A stretch of 64,000 nucleotides of DNA from Streptomyces sp. NBC_01275 (lineage in GTDB: Bacteria; Actinomycetota; Actinomycetes; Streptomycetales; Streptomycetaceae). How positions within the stretch are numbered: the first letter of the stretch is position 1; the number at the start of each line of letters is the position of its first letter. Of the stretch, positions 53,954-61,862 are shown in pieces. The position numbers and the translations under genes were made by a program. The stretch lies in the NCBI RefSeq assembly GCF_026340655.1, contig NZ_JAPEOZ010000001.1, positions 8,866,001 to 8,930,000 of the forward strand. The letters run 5' to 3'. The notes beneath the pieces were generated by a model that did no database searches, had not been told where the DNA came from, and worked only from the letters and a program-made list of their open reading frames with translations.

Positions 53954-54322
53954 TCAGGCGCCCGGCACCCGGTCCAGGAAGCCGCTGACGGAGCTGATCC
54001 GTCCGTCCTCGGCCAGGGTGACGACGTCCGAGCCGCCGGCCGGGGACGAACCGTCGGCCGTCGACACCAGGTCCCAGGAGAAGCGGGCGATGTGGTGGTT
54101 GCCGTCCACCGCGCCCTTCAGCCGGAACTCGAAGCCCGGGAACTGGGCGTGGGCGCCGGCGATCGCGGCGGCGATGCCGTCGTGGCCGGCGACGTCGGCC
54201 AGCGGGTCGGTGTAGGTGGCGCCCTCGGCGAAGGCGTCGGACACGGCCTTGGCGATCGCCTCGGGGCCGTCGGCGTTCCAGGCGGCGAAGTAGCGCTCGG
54301 CGGCGGTGGCGTACGTCGTCAT
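53954..54322 (-). CDS. SnoaL/NTF2-like small protein
   Basis: 122 residues with the cone-shaped NTF2 pattern: ATAAERYFAAWNADGPEAIAKAV, ATYTDPLADVAGHDGI, FRLKGAVDGNHHIARFSWDL. Members are polyketide cyclases, isomerases or of unknown role. ATG 54322 follows GGAGAC. The function cannot be assigned. Confidence 0.8.
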   Translation of the reverse strand: MTTYATAAERYFAAWNADGPEAIAKAVSDAFAEGATYTDPLADVAGHDGIAAAIAGAHAQFPGFEFRLKGAVDGNHHIARFSWDLVSTADGSSPAGGSDVVTLAEDGRISSVSGFLDRVPGA

Positions 54323-54468
54323 GGGAGGTCTCCTCAGGATCCGGGTCGAAGCCGCGCTGTCGGTGCGGCCGCGAGATCACTGTGCCGGGCCTCCCCTGGG
54401 CCGGTCGATTACCCCTCAGGTAATCGCGGCCCGCCGTCCGGGCGAACCGGACGGCCCGATCCGATCGG

Positions 54469-54765
54469 TCAGGGCTGGTACGGCTGATGCTGCGGCTGGC
54501 CGTGCGCCTGGCCGCCCGTGGCGTGTGCCTGCGCCTGGAGCTGGAGCTGTTCCGCCTGCTCCTTGGTCACCTTCTGCTCCGCGCCGCAGAAGGTGCACTG
54601 CGTGGCGTACTTCGTGGAGATCGGGAACAACGGCACGAAGAACAGGGTGAACTTCGTGACGCGCTTTCTGAGCGTGTGCGCGGCCGGATTGCCGCACTGG
54701 CCGCACACCAGCGTCAGTATCGCGAGCTGGTACAGGTAACCCTTGGTGCCGAAGAGGACGATCAC
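54469..54765 (-). CDS. Zinc-ribbon membrane-associated small protein
   Basis: 98 residues. It starts VIVLFGTKGYLYQLAILTLV, then CGQC and CTFC as two CxxC knuckles, with an FTLFFVPLFPISTKY stretch between. The C-terminal 35 residues are Gln/His/Gly-rich. This is the zinc_ribbon_15 type seen in many actinomycetes; its role is unknown. GTG 54765 follows GGAAGGA. Confidence 0.8.
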   Translation of the reverse strand: MIVLFGTKGYLYQLAILTLVCGQCGNPAAHTLRKRVTKFTLFFVPLFPISTKYATQCTFCGAEQKVTKEQAEQLQLQAQAHATGGQAHGQPQHQPYQP

Positions 54766-54842
54766 GCGGGCGGTCCTTCCTGAGTCGATCGAGTCGGTGT
54801 CTGCCCGAACGGTATCGAACGGTCTCCTACGGAGCTCGGCGG

Positions 54843-55421
54843 CTACGGGCGCAGGAGATAGTGGGTGAGCAGGGAGCGGGCCTTGGCCGGGCTCAGGCCC
54901 AGCGCCGTGCCGATCGTCTCCCACGACAGCTCGTCCTCCTGGATGGCGTAGGCGGCCTCCTGGGCGATGTCGGCGGTGAGGCGTTCCAGCGTGGTCGCGG
55001 CCTTGAGGGCGGCCACCGGCGCCTGCTCGGTCAGCGCGGTCAGCTGGTCCTCCAACCGGTCCATCAGGTGGGTGAGCTCGTCCGGCAGCGGCACGGTCCG
55101 GCGTTCCACGGCGCGGATGTGCTCGCTCCACTCGCGGTGGGCGGCGCCGGTGTCGAGGTCGTACTGATGCTCGTCCGCCAGCTCCTCCCAGTCGATCGGG
55201 TGGGCCTCGCCGCGCCAGCCGCAGGCGCACGCACCGCGGTAGGCGGCCGCCAGCGGACGGCTCGACCGGCCGTCGTAGGCCCACCACTCGCTGGTCTCCA
55301 GCCCGCTGCCGGCGCCGCTGCCGAAGTCCACGTACACCGGCTTGGGCTCACCGCCGTCGGCGAGCACCGCGCCCGCGACGCCCTCGTGGGACTCCCCGAA
55401 CTGCTCGGTCATCCACCCCAC
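54843..55421 (-). CDS. Conserved hypothetical protein with C-terminal helix-turn-helix-like region
   Basis: 192 residues. An N-terminal part with CACGWRGE (one Cys pair), an acidic middle, and a C-terminal AAYAIQEDELSWETIGTALG-type segment that looks like a helix-turn-helix (SWETIGTALGLSPAKARSLL). I do not recognise the family. GTG 55421 follows GGGGGGAA. Confidence 0.7.
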   Translation of the reverse strand: MGWMTEQFGESHEGVAGAVLADGGEPKPVYVDFGSGAGSGLETSEWWAYDGRSSRPLAAAYRGACACGWRGEAHPIDWEELADEHQYDLDTGAAHREWSEHIRAVERRTVPLPDELTHLMDRLEDQLTALTEQAPVAALKAATTLERLTADIAQEAAYAIQEDELSWETIGTALGLSPAKARSLLTHYLLRP

Positions 55422-55569
55422 GGATTCCCCCCTGTTCCAGAGTTCGCTCCGACACCTTCCGGGACGCGGCGCGGCGCCATCAGGCGTCGGACGCCCCCGG
55501 GTGCGAGCATGCCCCGGGCCGTCCGCCCGTGAACGGCGCTTTGCCGAACCCGTCCCGGCCCCGTCCCGT

Positions 55570-55622
55570 CCCCTTCGCGCCCCCTTCGCGTCCCCTTCGC
55601 GCCCCTTCCCGTCCCCTTCGCG
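55570..55622. repeat. Five 10-11-bp tandem copies of CCCCTTCGCG
   Basis: Copies start at 55570, 55581, 55592, 55602 and 55613, close to one DNA helical turn apart; the fourth reads CCCCTTCCCG. The repeat ends 34 bases before the next gene. Confidence 0.8.
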
Positions 55623-55656
55623 GCCGCGTGCGCGGCGGCGGTGAGATCATCTGCCC

Positions 55657-56373
55657 ATGGACGACACGGGGCCGCAGCACGAGATGATCGCCGTTCCAGC
55701 GGGACGGGTCACCCTGTCGGACCGGCGGAGCCTGCGCACCTGGACGGTCGAGCTGGCGGGCTACCGGCTCGCGGCCCACCCGGTCACCCGTGAGCTGTAC
55801 GCGCGCGTCACCGGCCGGACCGACCTGACCGGTCGACCGGCGGACGCCGACGGGGGAGCGCGGCTGCCCGTCGAGAGCGTCTCCTGGCAGGACGCGGTCC
55901 ACTTCTGCAACGCGCTGTCCCTGAGCGAGGGGTTCACGCCCGCGTACCGCGTCGTGTCCGACGTCGGGGACGGCGTCGGGGGCATCGACTGGGACGCCTC
56001 CGCCGACGGATACCGGCTGCCCACCGAGGCGGAGTGGGAGCACGCCTGCCGGGCCGGCACCGACGGACCGCGCTACGGGCCGCTCGACGACATCGCCTGG
56101 TACCGGGCCAACTCGGGGGAGCGGATCCAGGAGGTGGGCGGCCGGCGGCCCAACTCCTGGGGCCTGCACGACATGCTGGGCAACGTGTGGGAGTGGTGCT
56201 GGGACCTCTACGACCCCGAGGTCTACGGCGCCTACCGGGTGCTGCGCGGCGGCGGCTGGTTCGACGAGCACTGGAGCTGCCGCGCCTCCGTACGCCGGCG
56301 CAGCCATCCCACGTTCCGGGTCGACGACGTCGGCTTCCGCGTCGCGCGCTCGGTCCCCGGCGCGGCGGGCTGA
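55657..56373 (+). CDS. Formylglycine-generating-enzyme-like (SUMF1 fold) protein without the catalytic Cys pair
   Basis: 238 residues. The SUMF1 fold is clear: VPAGRVTLSD, YRLAAHPVTRELYARV, LPVESVSWQDAVHFCNALS, YRLPTEAEWEHACRAG, GLHDMLGNVWEWCWD, YRVLRGGGW. At the FGE active site only one Cys remains (DEHWSCRAS), so sulfatase activation is unlikely. No sulfatase gene is nearby. Related proteins can bind ligands or act in other pathways. It converges with the MarR gene. Confidence 0.85.
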   Translation: MDDTGPQHEMIAVPAGRVTLSDRRSLRTWTVELAGYRLAAHPVTRELYARVTGRTDLTGRPADADGGARLPVESVSWQDAVHFCNALSLSEGFTPAYRVVSDVGDGVGGIDWDASADGYRLPTEAEWEHACRAGTDGPRYGPLDDIAWYRANSGERIQEVGGRRPNSWGLHDMLGNVWEWCWDLYDPEVYGAYRVLRGGGWFDEHWSCRASVRRRSHPTFRVDDVGFRVARSVPGAAG

Positions 56374-56374
56374 C

Positions 56375-56875
56375 TCACTCCGCCGGACGGGGCGGTGCGC
56401 CGACCGGGCGCGGCCACGGGCGGCCGCCGATCCGCTCGATGCCGTTGTTGAAACGCTTGAGATAGGCGGCGAAGGCGGCGATGTCGTCGTCCGACCAGTC
56501 GTCCATCACCTGGCCGAGCACGGTGACGATGCCTGCCCGCTCCTCGTCCAGCAGCAGCGTGCCCTCGTCCGTGATGCGGAACTTGCGGGCCATCCCGCCC
56601 TCCGGATCGGGGATGCGTTCGAGCAGCCCGGCGCGCACCGCCGCCGCGGTCTGCCGGTTGAGGGTGGAGGCGTCCAGGCCGAAGGCGTCGCTCAGCTCCC
56701 CGATCGACATCGGCCCCTGGACCCGGATCCGGCTGAGCATGATGTAGGCGCTGCGCTCCATCACGCCGTCCTTGCGCCGACCGCCCCGCTGGTTCAGGAA
56801 CGTGTGACGGCTGAGCAGCATCTGCTCGTACTCGACCTCGTGCGTCGGCGTCTCCATGGGGTCATCGTGGCACAC
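56375..56875 (-). CDS. MarR-family transcriptional regulator
   Basis: 166 residues. The winged helix-turn-helix is in PMSIGELSDAFGLDASTLNRQ and RKFRITDEGTLLLDEER, with helical dimerisation regions on both sides. GTG 56875 has GGAGG 9 bases upstream; ATG 56857 is an alternative. It diverges from an MFS exporter gene with a 96-base spacer holding inverted repeats, the standard MarR/exporter layout. The ligand is unknown. Confidence 0.87.
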   Translation of the reverse strand: MCHDDPMETPTHEVEYEQMLLSRHTFLNQRGGRRKDGVMERSAYIMLSRIRVQGPMSIGELSDAFGLDASTLNRQTAAAVRAGLLERIPDPEGGMARKFRITDEGTLLLDEERAGIVTVLGQVMDDWSDDDIAAFAAYLKRFNNGIERIGGRPWPRPVGAPPRPAE

Positions 56876-56895
56876 CCCTGTGCACCTCCCACATC

Positions 56896-56919
56896 ACATG
56901 CTTGATACATACGGCATGT
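56896..56919. promoter_or_regulatory. ACATGC-N12-GCATGT inverted repeat in the MarR/MFS spacer
   Basis: ACATGC at 56896 and GCATGT at 56914 are inverted, with TTGATA between them as a possible -35 of the exporter gene. A site like this would let MarR repress the exporter. Confidence 0.5.
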
Positions 56920-56971
56920 ACGATGCACATCCTTCATCGCTGATCCCCAGAGACAACCGAGGAGTCCACTC

Positions 56972-58423
56972 ATGGACGCCCCCCAGCCCACGGCCCGTTC
57001 GGGTGCCGTGATCGCCACGCTGGCCTTCGCCGGCACGACGGCGGCGATCATGCAGACGCTGGTCACGCCCCTCATCGCCGAGCTGCCGCAGATCCTGGAC
57101 ACCTCGTCCTCGAACGCGGCCTGGGTGATCACGGTCACCCTGCTGGTGGCGTCCGTGTGCGTGCCCGTCGTCGGCCGCCTCGGCGACCTGGTGGGCAAGC
57201 GCCGGATGCTGCTCGCCTGCTCCGTTCCGCTGGTCGTGGGCTCGGTGGTGTGCGCCTTCGCCTCCGACGTCGTGACGATGATCGTCGGGCGCGGACTGCA
57301 GGGCATGGGCATGGGCATGGTGCCGCTGGGCATCGCCCTGCTGCGGGACGTCGTACCGGCCGAGAAGCTCTCTGGTTCCATCGCGCTGGTCAGCGCCTCC
57401 ATGGGCATCGGCGGCGCGATCGGCCTGCCGCTGGCCTCCGCGGTCGCCCAGTACGCCAACTGGCGCGCGCTGTTCTGGGGCTCCGCCGCCCTGGCCGCCG
57501 TCGTCGCCGTCCTGATCTTCCTGCTCGTCCCGGACGTCCCCGCCGGCGCCAAGGGCCAGCGCTTCGACCTGCCCGGCGCGATCGGCCTCGGCATCGGCCT
57601 GGTCGCGCTGCTGCTCGCGGTCTCCAAGGGCGCCGACTGGGGCTGGGCGAGCGGCACCACCCTCGGCCTGTTCGCCGTCGCCGTCGTGGCGCTCGTCGGG
57701 TGGGGCGTGTGGGAGACCCGCACCACCGACCCGCTGATCGACCTGCGCACCACGGCCCGCCCCCGGGTGCTCTTCACCAACCTCGCCTCGGTCTTCATCG
57801 GCTTCGGCATGTACGCCAGCATGCTGGTGATGCCGCAGCTGCTGCAGTTCCCGGAGGCCACCGGCTACGGCCTCGGCCAGTCGATGCTCGCCGCCGGTCT
57901 GTGGATGGCGCCCGGCGGTCTGATGATGATGCTGGTCTCCCCGCTCGGCGGAAAGCTCACCAACGCCCGCGGCCCGAAGTTCACCCTGGTCTGCGGCGCC
58001 CTGGTGCTGGCCGCCGGCTACTTCGCCTCGCTCGCCCTCATCGGCTCCGCCTGGGGCGTCATGCTGGTCACGATCATCACCAGCAGCGGCGTGGGCCTCG
58101 CCTACGGCGCCATGCCCGCCCTGATCATGAGCTCGGTGCCGCTGACGGAGACGGCCGCCGCCAACGCCTTCAACACCCTGATGCGTTCGCTCGGCACCTC
58201 GATCGGCGCCGCCGTCATCGGCGTGATCCTCTCCCAGATGACCACGACCATGGGCGGCTACACCTTCGCCTCCGAGGACGGCTTCCGCACCGCGCTCCTC
58301 GTCGGCGGCGCGCTCGCCCTGATCTCCGCGGCCATCGCCGCCGTCATCCCCGCGGCCCGCGCCGCCGCGGCGGGCGCGGGCGCGACCGACCCGGCCGTCG
58401 CGCCGGAGCAGGCCAAGGTCTGA
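56972..58423 (+). CDS. MFS exporter, DHA2 (14-helix) family
   Basis: 483 residues with 14 predicted helices. The loop 2-3 motif is GRLGDLVGKRRMLLAC and the motif C-like stretch is GIGGAIGLPLA. DHA2 members export drugs, dyes or metabolites by proton antiport. It is divergent from a MarR regulator. A hairpin terminator follows. Confidence 0.9.
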   Translation: MDAPQPTARSGAVIATLAFAGTTAAIMQTLVTPLIAELPQILDTSSSNAAWVITVTLLVASVCVPVVGRLGDLVGKRRMLLACSVPLVVGSVVCAFASDVVTMIVGRGLQGMGMGMVPLGIALLRDVVPAEKLSGSIALVSASMGIGGAIGLPLASAVAQYANWRALFWGSAALAAVVAVLIFLLVPDVPAGAKGQRFDLPGAIGLGIGLVALLLAVSKGADWGWASGTTLGLFAVAVVALVGWGVWETRTTDPLIDLRTTARPRVLFTNLASVFIGFGMYASMLVMPQLLQFPEATGYGLGQSMLAAGLWMAPGGLMMMLVSPLGGKLTNARGPKFTLVCGALVLAAGYFASLALIGSAWGVMLVTIITSSGVGLAYGAMPALIMSSVPLTETAAANAFNTLMRSLGTSIGAAVIGVILSQMTTTMGGYTFASEDGFRTALLVGGALALISAAIAAVIPAARAAAAGAGATDPAVAPEQAKV

Positions 58424-58514
58424 CCGGTCAGGTCTGACTGAGCAGTCTGACGACCAGGTCTCACCGAGCAGGCCAGGTCCGATCCGCCGTACGAGGCGGT
58501 ACCAGGCGGTACGA

Positions 58515-58556
58515 GACGGTACGGGGCACCCGCACACGGGGGTGCCCCGTACCGTC
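58515..58556. terminator. Bidirectional terminator between MFS and response-regulator genes
   Basis: Perfect 17-base arms (58515-58531 and 58540-58556) with an 8-base loop, ending just before the response-regulator stop codon at 58560. Confidence 0.88.
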
Positions 58557-58559
58557 GTC

Positions 58560-59207
58560 TCACGCGAGGTCCAGCAGCCCCCTGCGCACCGCCTCCGACA
58601 CCGCGGCCGCCCGGTTGTCCGCGCCGAGCTTGCGGTAGACGCGCACCAGGTGGGTCTTGACGGTGGCCTCGCTCAGGAACAGGGCCTCGGCGATGGCCCG
58701 GTTGCTCAGCCCCTCGGCCAGCAGCCGCACCACCTCGACCTCGCGCCCGCTCAACTCCCGCCCGGGGTCCACCACCTGGCCGACCAGCTCGCCCACCACC
58801 TCGGGGGCGAGCCCCAGCGCCCCGGCGGCCGCGCCGCGCACGGCCCGGAAGAGCTCCTGCGGCGGCCCCGCCTTCAGGACGTACCCGCGGGCTCCCGCCT
58901 CCAGGGCGCGCACCACGTCGGCCCGCCCCGAGTAGCTCGTCAGCATCACCACGGGCACCCCCGGCGCCGCCACGCCCAGCCGGCGCACCGCCTCGATCCC
59001 GTCGATGCCGGCGCCCGGCCCGGCGAACCGCAGATCCATCAGCACCACGTCCGGCGTCAGCCCGGCCGCGAGCCGCACGGCCTCCTCGCCGGTCCCCGCC
59101 TCGGCGGCCACCTCGAGATCGGGCTCGCCCTCCAACAACGCCCGCAACCCGGCCCGTACGACGGCGTGGTCGTCGGCGACCAGCAGCCGCAGCGGCACGC
59201 CGGTCAC
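58560..59207 (-). CDS. NarL/LuxR-type response regulator
   Basis: 215 residues. The receiver domain (1-125) has the acidic pair DD12-13, the phospho-acceptor D58 in VVLMDLR, and K in YVLKAG. The LuxR helix-turn-helix is at about 150-205 (LSGREVEVVRLLAEGLSNRAI). GTG 59207 overlaps the sensor kinase stop (GTGA). The target genes are unknown. Confidence 0.93.
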   Translation of the reverse strand: MTGVPLRLLVADDHAVVRAGLRALLEGEPDLEVAAEAGTGEEAVRLAAGLTPDVVLMDLRFAGPGAGIDGIEAVRRLGVAAPGVPVVMLTSYSGRADVVRALEAGARGYVLKAGPPQELFRAVRGAAAGALGLAPEVVGELVGQVVDPGRELSGREVEVVRLLAEGLSNRAIAEALFLSEATVKTHLVRVYRKLGADNRAAAVSEAVRRGLLDLA

Positions 59208-60451
59208 CGGGCGGCCACCTGAGCCGGGCGGGACTCCGGCAGCGCGGGGACCGTCGCCCGCACCCATGTGCCGCGCCCCGGAGCGCTGCCGACGGCGAGA
59301 TCGCCCCCGCACTCCCGCAACCGCGCCCGGGCAGCGGGCAGGCCGAGCCCCCGGGTCCCACGGGGAGCGGCGCCGACCCGGTCGGGCTCGAACCCCGCCC
59401 CGTCGTCGCGCACTTCCAGTTCCACCCGGTCGGCGTGCCCGTGCAGTGTGACCAGGACGTTCACCGCGCGGGCGTGTTCGCGCACATTGGCCAGCGTGCT
59501 CTGCGCGACGCGGAACAGGGTCGCCGCCGTCTGTCCGTCCGGGGCCAGGCGGCGTACGCCCGCCGAGCGGAACCGCACGCGGGCCGCCGAGCCCTCGGCC
59601 TCGGCGCGGGCGCACAGCAGCCGCAGCGCGCCCTCCAGACCGGCCTCGTCCACGGCGGCCGGCGTCAGGTCCCGGATGATCCGGCGGGTCTCGGCGAGGT
59701 TGGCGTCCAGACCGTCGGCGACGGCCCGCACCCGGGTACGCGCCACGTCCGGACGCGCGGCCCAGTCGCGCTCGGCCGCCTGCAACAGCATGACGCCGCC
59801 CGCGAGTTCCTGGGCCAGCGTGTCGTGCAGGTCCCGGGCGATCCGGGCCCGCTCGGCCAGCACCCCGGCCTGCCGCTGCTGCCGGGCCAGGACGTCCCGG
59901 GTGCCCCGCAGCTCCTCGACGAGCCGCAGCCGTTCGGCGGCGTCGCGCTGCTGCGCGCGGTACAGGGCGACGGTGCCCCACACGGCCGCCACCGGGATCA
60001 GCACCATCTCCGGGTCGAACTGCCCGGCGCTGAGGCTGAGTCGACCGGCCAGCACGATGGTGAGCACGGCCACCGCCGCCCCGGCCGCCCGTCGGCCCAG
60101 CGCCCGTAGCGCCGCACAGGCCAGCGGCACCGCGCACCACACATAGGCGGCGGTGAGCGGCGCGGGCGCCAGGACGACGAGGACGGTCCACAGGGCCAGC
60201 AGCGCCGCGACCCACACGGGCCGGCCGATCCGCCCCAGCCGGTCCCCGGCTGCGAGACCGCCCGCGTACACCAGCGCCAGCAGCCCGCTGACCGTCACGA
60301 TGTCCCAGCACAGCGCCAGCCGCAGCTGCACGAGCCGCACGAGAGCGGCGCCGACGACCAGGAAGAACGTCAGATGGGCGACGTGGGCCAACGCCGACCG
60401 GCTCCCGTGGGCGGTCCTCGCAGAGGTACGGACGGGAGCGCGGTCGGACAC
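59204..60451 (-). CDS. HisKA_3-type sensor histidine kinase
   Basis: 415 residues. Five or six N-terminal membrane helices without a large outside domain (about 22-165) are followed by the dimerisation helix with H209 in RIARDLHDTLAQELAGG, and the HATPase region (NVREHARAVNVLV, DDGAGFEP, GTRGLGLPAARARL). Membrane-intrinsic sensing is likely. GTG 60451 follows AAGGGGAT. It is coupled to the regulator gene. Confidence 0.92.
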   Translation of the reverse strand: MSDRAPVRTSARTAHGSRSALAHVAHLTFFLVVGAALVRLVQLRLALCWDIVTVSGLLALVYAGGLAAGDRLGRIGRPVWVAALLALWTVLVVLAPAPLTAAYVWCAVPLACAALRALGRRAAGAAVAVLTIVLAGRLSLSAGQFDPEMVLIPVAAVWGTVALYRAQQRDAAERLRLVEELRGTRDVLARQQRQAGVLAERARIARDLHDTLAQELAGGVMLLQAAERDWAARPDVARTRVRAVADGLDANLAETRRIIRDLTPAAVDEAGLEGALRLLCARAEAEGSAARVRFRSAGVRRLAPDGQTAATLFRVAQSTLANVREHARAVNVLVTLHGHADRVELEVRDDGAGFEPDRVGAAPRGTRGLGLPAARARLRECGGDLAVGSAPGRGTWVRATVPALPESRPAQVAAR

Positions 60452-60545
60452 GGCAGATCCCCTTGGACGATGATCCGTTCGAACAGGGGAGCCGAGTCTA
60501 TCCGTCGGCTGTAGGAGCTGTGTGAGAACGGGGGGACGAGTCCCG

Positions 60546-61688
60546 CTACGCCCCCGGGTGCAGCCCGAGCACACCCGGCGTCGGGTCGCCCTTCACCTCG
60601 CCGAAGTACAGGGCGAAGGTCTGCTTCAGGCGCTCCACCTCGGCCCGGTCGGCCATGAAGCGGGGGAACCCGTCGATGTTCGCGTTCGGGTACTCCCAGA
60701 TGGGCTTCAGACCGGACCGGGGAGTGATGTCGGTGCGGACCGACCAGCCGTTGAAGGAGTTCTGCTGGGTGGCCGTGGACAGCTGCCAGTTGAGGTAGAG
60801 CTTGGCGGCGGTGGTGTTCGCGGCCGCCTTGAGGATCGCCGCGCGCTGCCCCCACGCCATGAACGGGGCGTCGTCCGATACGACCCACTTCACCGGGCCG
60901 GTCGCCACGGGTGAGCCGGAGCCGCCGACGCCGATCGGGTACTGCCCGGCGCGCACGGCGTCCCCGGGCGAGTTGCTGCCGCGCGCGAACCGCACGTCCT
61001 GCGCGGCCAGTCGGGCCACCCAGTCCCAGCCGTACCGCTGGACGTACAGCGAGTAGAGGTAGAGGACGGCGTCGTCGTCGTGCGGATACGACGACGCGAT
61101 CTTCCCCTTCCACTTCGGGTCGAGCAGGTCCAGCGGGGTGCGCGGAGCGTCCGAGCCGACCGCGGCGGTGTCGTACATGAAACTGAAGCCGATCGCCGCG
61201 ACCGCGACCCACGCGCCCTGCGGGTCCTTGAACCCGTCGTGGACCTTCGAGAACCCGGCCGGCTTGTACGACAGCAGACGGCCCTGGGCCTTCCAGCGGG
61301 TGAAGTCCTGGAGGGTCTGCAGCTGGACGACGTCGGGGACGAGGGTGCCGGTCGCCGCCTGGTTGTCGACGCGCACGTCGTGGTACTTGCTGTAGTCGAC
61401 GATCAGGGTCAGGTCGATGTCCGGGAAACGGGCGCGGAAGGCGGCCTTGGTGCCGTCCTGCTGGGTCGGGGTGTCCCCGCCGGCGTAGATGACGAGCTTG
61501 CCCCCTTCCGCGAGCGCCGCCCGGTACAGCTCGTCGAGCGACCTGGTCTCCTCGGCGCGGGAGGCCTGCCGGGGGGACGCCGAGGCCGAGGCCGACGCGG
61601 GGGACGCGGTGACGCCGAGGGCGCCGAGACCGAGGGCGGCGCCGGCGCCGGTGGTGAGCAGACGCCGTCTGCTGGGGAAGCTGGGCAT
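60546..61688 (-). CDS. Tat-exported extracellular solute-binding protein (iron/spermidine type)
   Basis: 380 residues. The twin-arginine signal SRRRLLTTGAG is followed by a hydrophobic stretch and a Ser/Ala linker. The mature part is a class-II-like periplasmic-binding fold (GKLVIYAGGDTPTQQDGTKA, DVVQLQTLQDFTRWK, SSYPHDDDAVLYLY, YPIGVGGSGSPVATGP). There is no lipobox and no permease or ATPase gene next to it. It may bind iron or an organic acid. ATG 61688 follows GAGGTC. A 20-bp palindrome lies about 140 bases upstream. Confidence 0.83.
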   Translation of the reverse strand: MPSFPSRRRLLTTGAGAALGLGALGVTASPASASASASPRQASRAEETRSLDELYRAALAEGGKLVIYAGGDTPTQQDGTKAAFRARFPDIDLTLIVDYSKYHDVRVDNQAATGTLVPDVVQLQTLQDFTRWKAQGRLLSYKPAGFSKVHDGFKDPQGAWVAVAAIGFSFMYDTAAVGSDAPRTPLDLLDPKWKGKIASSYPHDDDAVLYLYSLYVQRYGWDWVARLAAQDVRFARGSNSPGDAVRAGQYPIGVGGSGSPVATGPVKWVVSDDAPFMAWGQRAAILKAAANTTAAKLYLNWQLSTATQQNSFNGWSVRTDITPRSGLKPIWEYPNANIDGFPRFMADRAEVERLKQTFALYFGEVKGDPTPGVLGLHPGA

Positions 61689-61824
61689 GCTGAGGAGACC
61701 TCTCTGATCTGATCTCTGAGGGGGGTGGGGACCGGGCGCCACGGTCGAACCCGATTCTGCCGCGCGGGCCCGGGCGCCCGCGTCGCCCGTCCGGACCGAG
61801 AGCCCCGCGCACGGTGGAATCCCC

Positions 61825-61844
61825 GTTCAACCGATCGGTTGAAC
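61825..61844. promoter_or_regulatory. Perfect 20-bp palindrome GTTCAACCGATCGGTTGAAC
   Basis: The sequence equals its own reverse complement over all 20 bases. It lies between the PucR-type regulator stop and the solute-binding protein gene. The form fits a TetR-type operator. Confidence 0.65.
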
Positions 61845-61862
61845 CGCTCTTCGGCCGTTCCC

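Noticed and set aside
55657..56373. Reading the SUMF1-like gene as a true sulfatase-modifying factor
   Set aside because: The catalytic cysteine pair is not retained and no sulfatase gene is present in the window.
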